64,000 nt of DNA, taken from contig NZ_SCNL01000002.1 in the NCBI RefSeq assembly GCF_005502745.1, positions 310,001 to 374,000 on the forward strand. Reading direction: 5' to 3'. The notes under the pieces are model-generated. The model had not been told where the DNA came from, did not search any database, and was given only the letters and a program-made list of their open reading frames with translations. The stretch is from Sphingomonas sp. 3P27F8 (GTDB taxonomy: Bacteria; Pseudomonadota; Alphaproteobacteria; Sphingomonadales; Sphingomonadaceae). Below, piece by piece: positions 63,019 to 64,000 of the stretch. The position numbers and the translations under genes are program-made. Within the stretch, counting starts at the first letter, position 1; the number at the start of each line of letters is the position of its first letter.

Positions 63019-64000
63019 CAGTTCGACCAGTAGATATAGGTTTCGCCATTGCGCGGTGGCGTGCCCAACGGCCGATCGATCGCGATCGGCGAGCGGATCA
63101 GCGCCGGCCAGGAAGGCTTTACCTGTTCGGCATCATGCGCGCGGACCAGCGCGGTCAGTCGCCTCACCTCCGCCGGATTGGCGGCGGCAACGTCGCGCTG
63201 TTCGGTCGGGTCGCCCTTCAGCTCATAGAGCAGCGACTGGCGCGGGATATCGAGCAGCTGCAACTTGGCATCGCCATCGCGCACCGCCTGATAGGCGCCA
63301 CTCTTCCAGAACAGGGTACGCCGCGGCATCGGCTGGTGGCGCGCATCGACATAGGGCGCGAGGTCGATCCCGTCGATCACGCGATCCGCTGGTGGCTTCA
63401 TGCCGGCAGCGGCGGTGGCGGTGGCGAAGATATCGAAATGGCTGACCGGGCCGTTCACCCGCGTGCCCGGCGCGATCTTCGCCGGCCAGCGCATGAAGAA
63501 CGGCACGCGGATTCCACCCTCGAAGAAGGTCGCCTTCCAGCCTCGATACGGTCGGTTGATCTCGGGCAGCCCGATGTAATGTGCGCCGCCGTTGTCGCTG
63601 GTGAAGATCACCAGCGTGTTATCGTCCAGCCCGCGCGCCTTCAGCGCCTGCATCACCTGCCCCACCCCGCGATCGAGCGCGCGGATCATCGCGGCATAGA
63701 CGCGCGTGCGGTGATCGGGGATCGCCGATAGCGCGTCATAATCGCTCTTCAGCGCCTGAAGCGGCGTGTGCGGCGCGTTATAGGCGAGATAGAGGAAGAA
63801 CGGCCGGTTGCGATTTGCGTCGATCGCGCGGATCGCCTGATGCGTCAGATAATCGGTCATATAGCGATCGGGATGAAAGCGCTCGCCGCCGTTATATTGC
63901 ACGCTGAACGGCAGGTTCGCCCAAAGGTATTTGTCGATCGGATCGAAATCCTGCTGCGCATTCACGACGTTCGGATCGCGCTGATCCATGAACATCTGCG
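63018..64000 (-). CDS. Sulfatase (partial, N-terminus outside window)
   Basis: About 327 C-terminal residues of an arylsulfatase-type enzyme; the active-site Cys/Ser-x-Pro-x-Arg region lies beyond the right edge. Visible: RPFFLYLAYNAPHTPLQ with the substrate His, LVIFTSDNGG, GWKATFFEGGIRVPFFMRWP and LYELKGDPTEQRDVA. These are standard elements of the alkaline phosphatase-fold sulfatases (GALNS/arylsulfatase A type), many of which are exported and cut sulfated sugars. It heads the tetR-isomerase unit. Confidence 0.93.
   Translation of the reverse strand, partial: QMFMDQRDPNVVNAQQDFDPIDKYLWANLPFSVQYNGGERFHPDRYMTDYLTHQAIRAIDANRNRPFFLYLAYNAPHTPLQALKSDYDALSAIPDHRTRVYAAMIRALDRGVGQVMQALKARGLDDNTLVIFTSDNGGAHYIGLPEINRPYRGWKATFFEGGIRVPFFMRWPAKIAPGTRVNGPVSHFDIFATATAAAGMKPPADRVIDGIDLAPYVDARHQPMPRRTLFWKSGAYQAVRDGDAKLQLLDIPRQSLLYELKGDPTEQRDVAAANPAEVRRLTALVRAHDAEQVKPSWPALIRSPIAIDRPLGTPPRNGETYIYWSN

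Overview
This is a GC-rich, gene-dense chromosomal window from an alphaproteobacterium, most probably a sphingomonad (Sphingomonas-like). The reasons are inferential: the secB/Tim44-like adaptor pair, the dnaA-rpsT-mutM-ubiE-ubiB-coaBC-dut neighbourhood, a two-gene methionine synthase, GANTC sites in front of dnaA, and TTGAC-N17 type promoters. No tRNA, rRNA, insertion sequence, prophage or CRISPR array was found, and nothing looks recently acquired.

Layout. 1-960 (-): start of the ATP synthase operon (atpI, atpB cut by the window edge). 1102-4870 (-): ydbH-ynbE-ydbL envelope lipid-transport genes. 4933-5628 (+): radC. 5625-11270 (-): methionine/one-carbon operon (ArsR-type regulator fused to a methyltransferase, metF, metH split in two). 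11393-13550 (+): two small lipoproteins, an aldo/keto reductase and an L,D-transpeptidase. 13555-15063 (-): comM/yifB. 15154-20473 (+): rpmH, rnpA, yidD, yidC, engB, a GST, dapE. 20451-24711 (-): a GGDEF-EAL protein, Smr, MltA, Tim44-like adaptor. 24871-28519 (+): secB, murJ, trpS, a pspC-like gene. 28536-31504 (-): dnaA, rpsT, mutM. 31553-38121 (+): ubiE, ubiB, a membrane protein, coaBC, dut, a secreted protein, a ThiF/MoeB-like E1, a tiny membrane protein. 38259-42634: nucleotide-sugar genes (galU and a UDP-glucuronate 4-epimerase-like gene on -, wecB and wecC on +). 42726-49329: phosphatase, FKBP, rpsU, a two-component system, cysS, an M48 protease. 49367-53757 (+): a hydroxyacid dehydrogenase and rmlCBDA. 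53761-64000: TetR, the four-gene Anbu proteasome-like operon, then on - a ferritin-like protein, an M28 peptidase, a DsbA-like isomerase, a second TetR and a sulfatase cut by the window edge.

How they work together. galU/epimerase, wecBC and rmlCBDA supply UDP-glucose, probably UDP-galacturonate, UDP-ManNAcA and dTDP-rhamnose for surface polysaccharide. yidC/yidD, secB, murJ, mltA, the L,D-transpeptidase and ydbH-ynbE-ydbL build the envelope. The methionine genes form one regulated unit. The Anbu gene sits with its usual partners (ATP-grasp, alpha-E, transglutaminase).

Most interesting signals: (i) rpmH appears nested inside an upstream-extended rnpA frame, as known from Thermus; (ii) the pspC-like gene has a sigma-54 promoter with an upstream dyad; (iii) the methionine operon has a perfect 20-bp palindrome between -35 and -10 of a nearly leaderless promoter; (iv) the complete Anbu operon includes a polyglutamine-tailed transglutaminase; (v) four GANTC sites lie upstream of dnaA. 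All come from reading the sequence and were not tested by database search.
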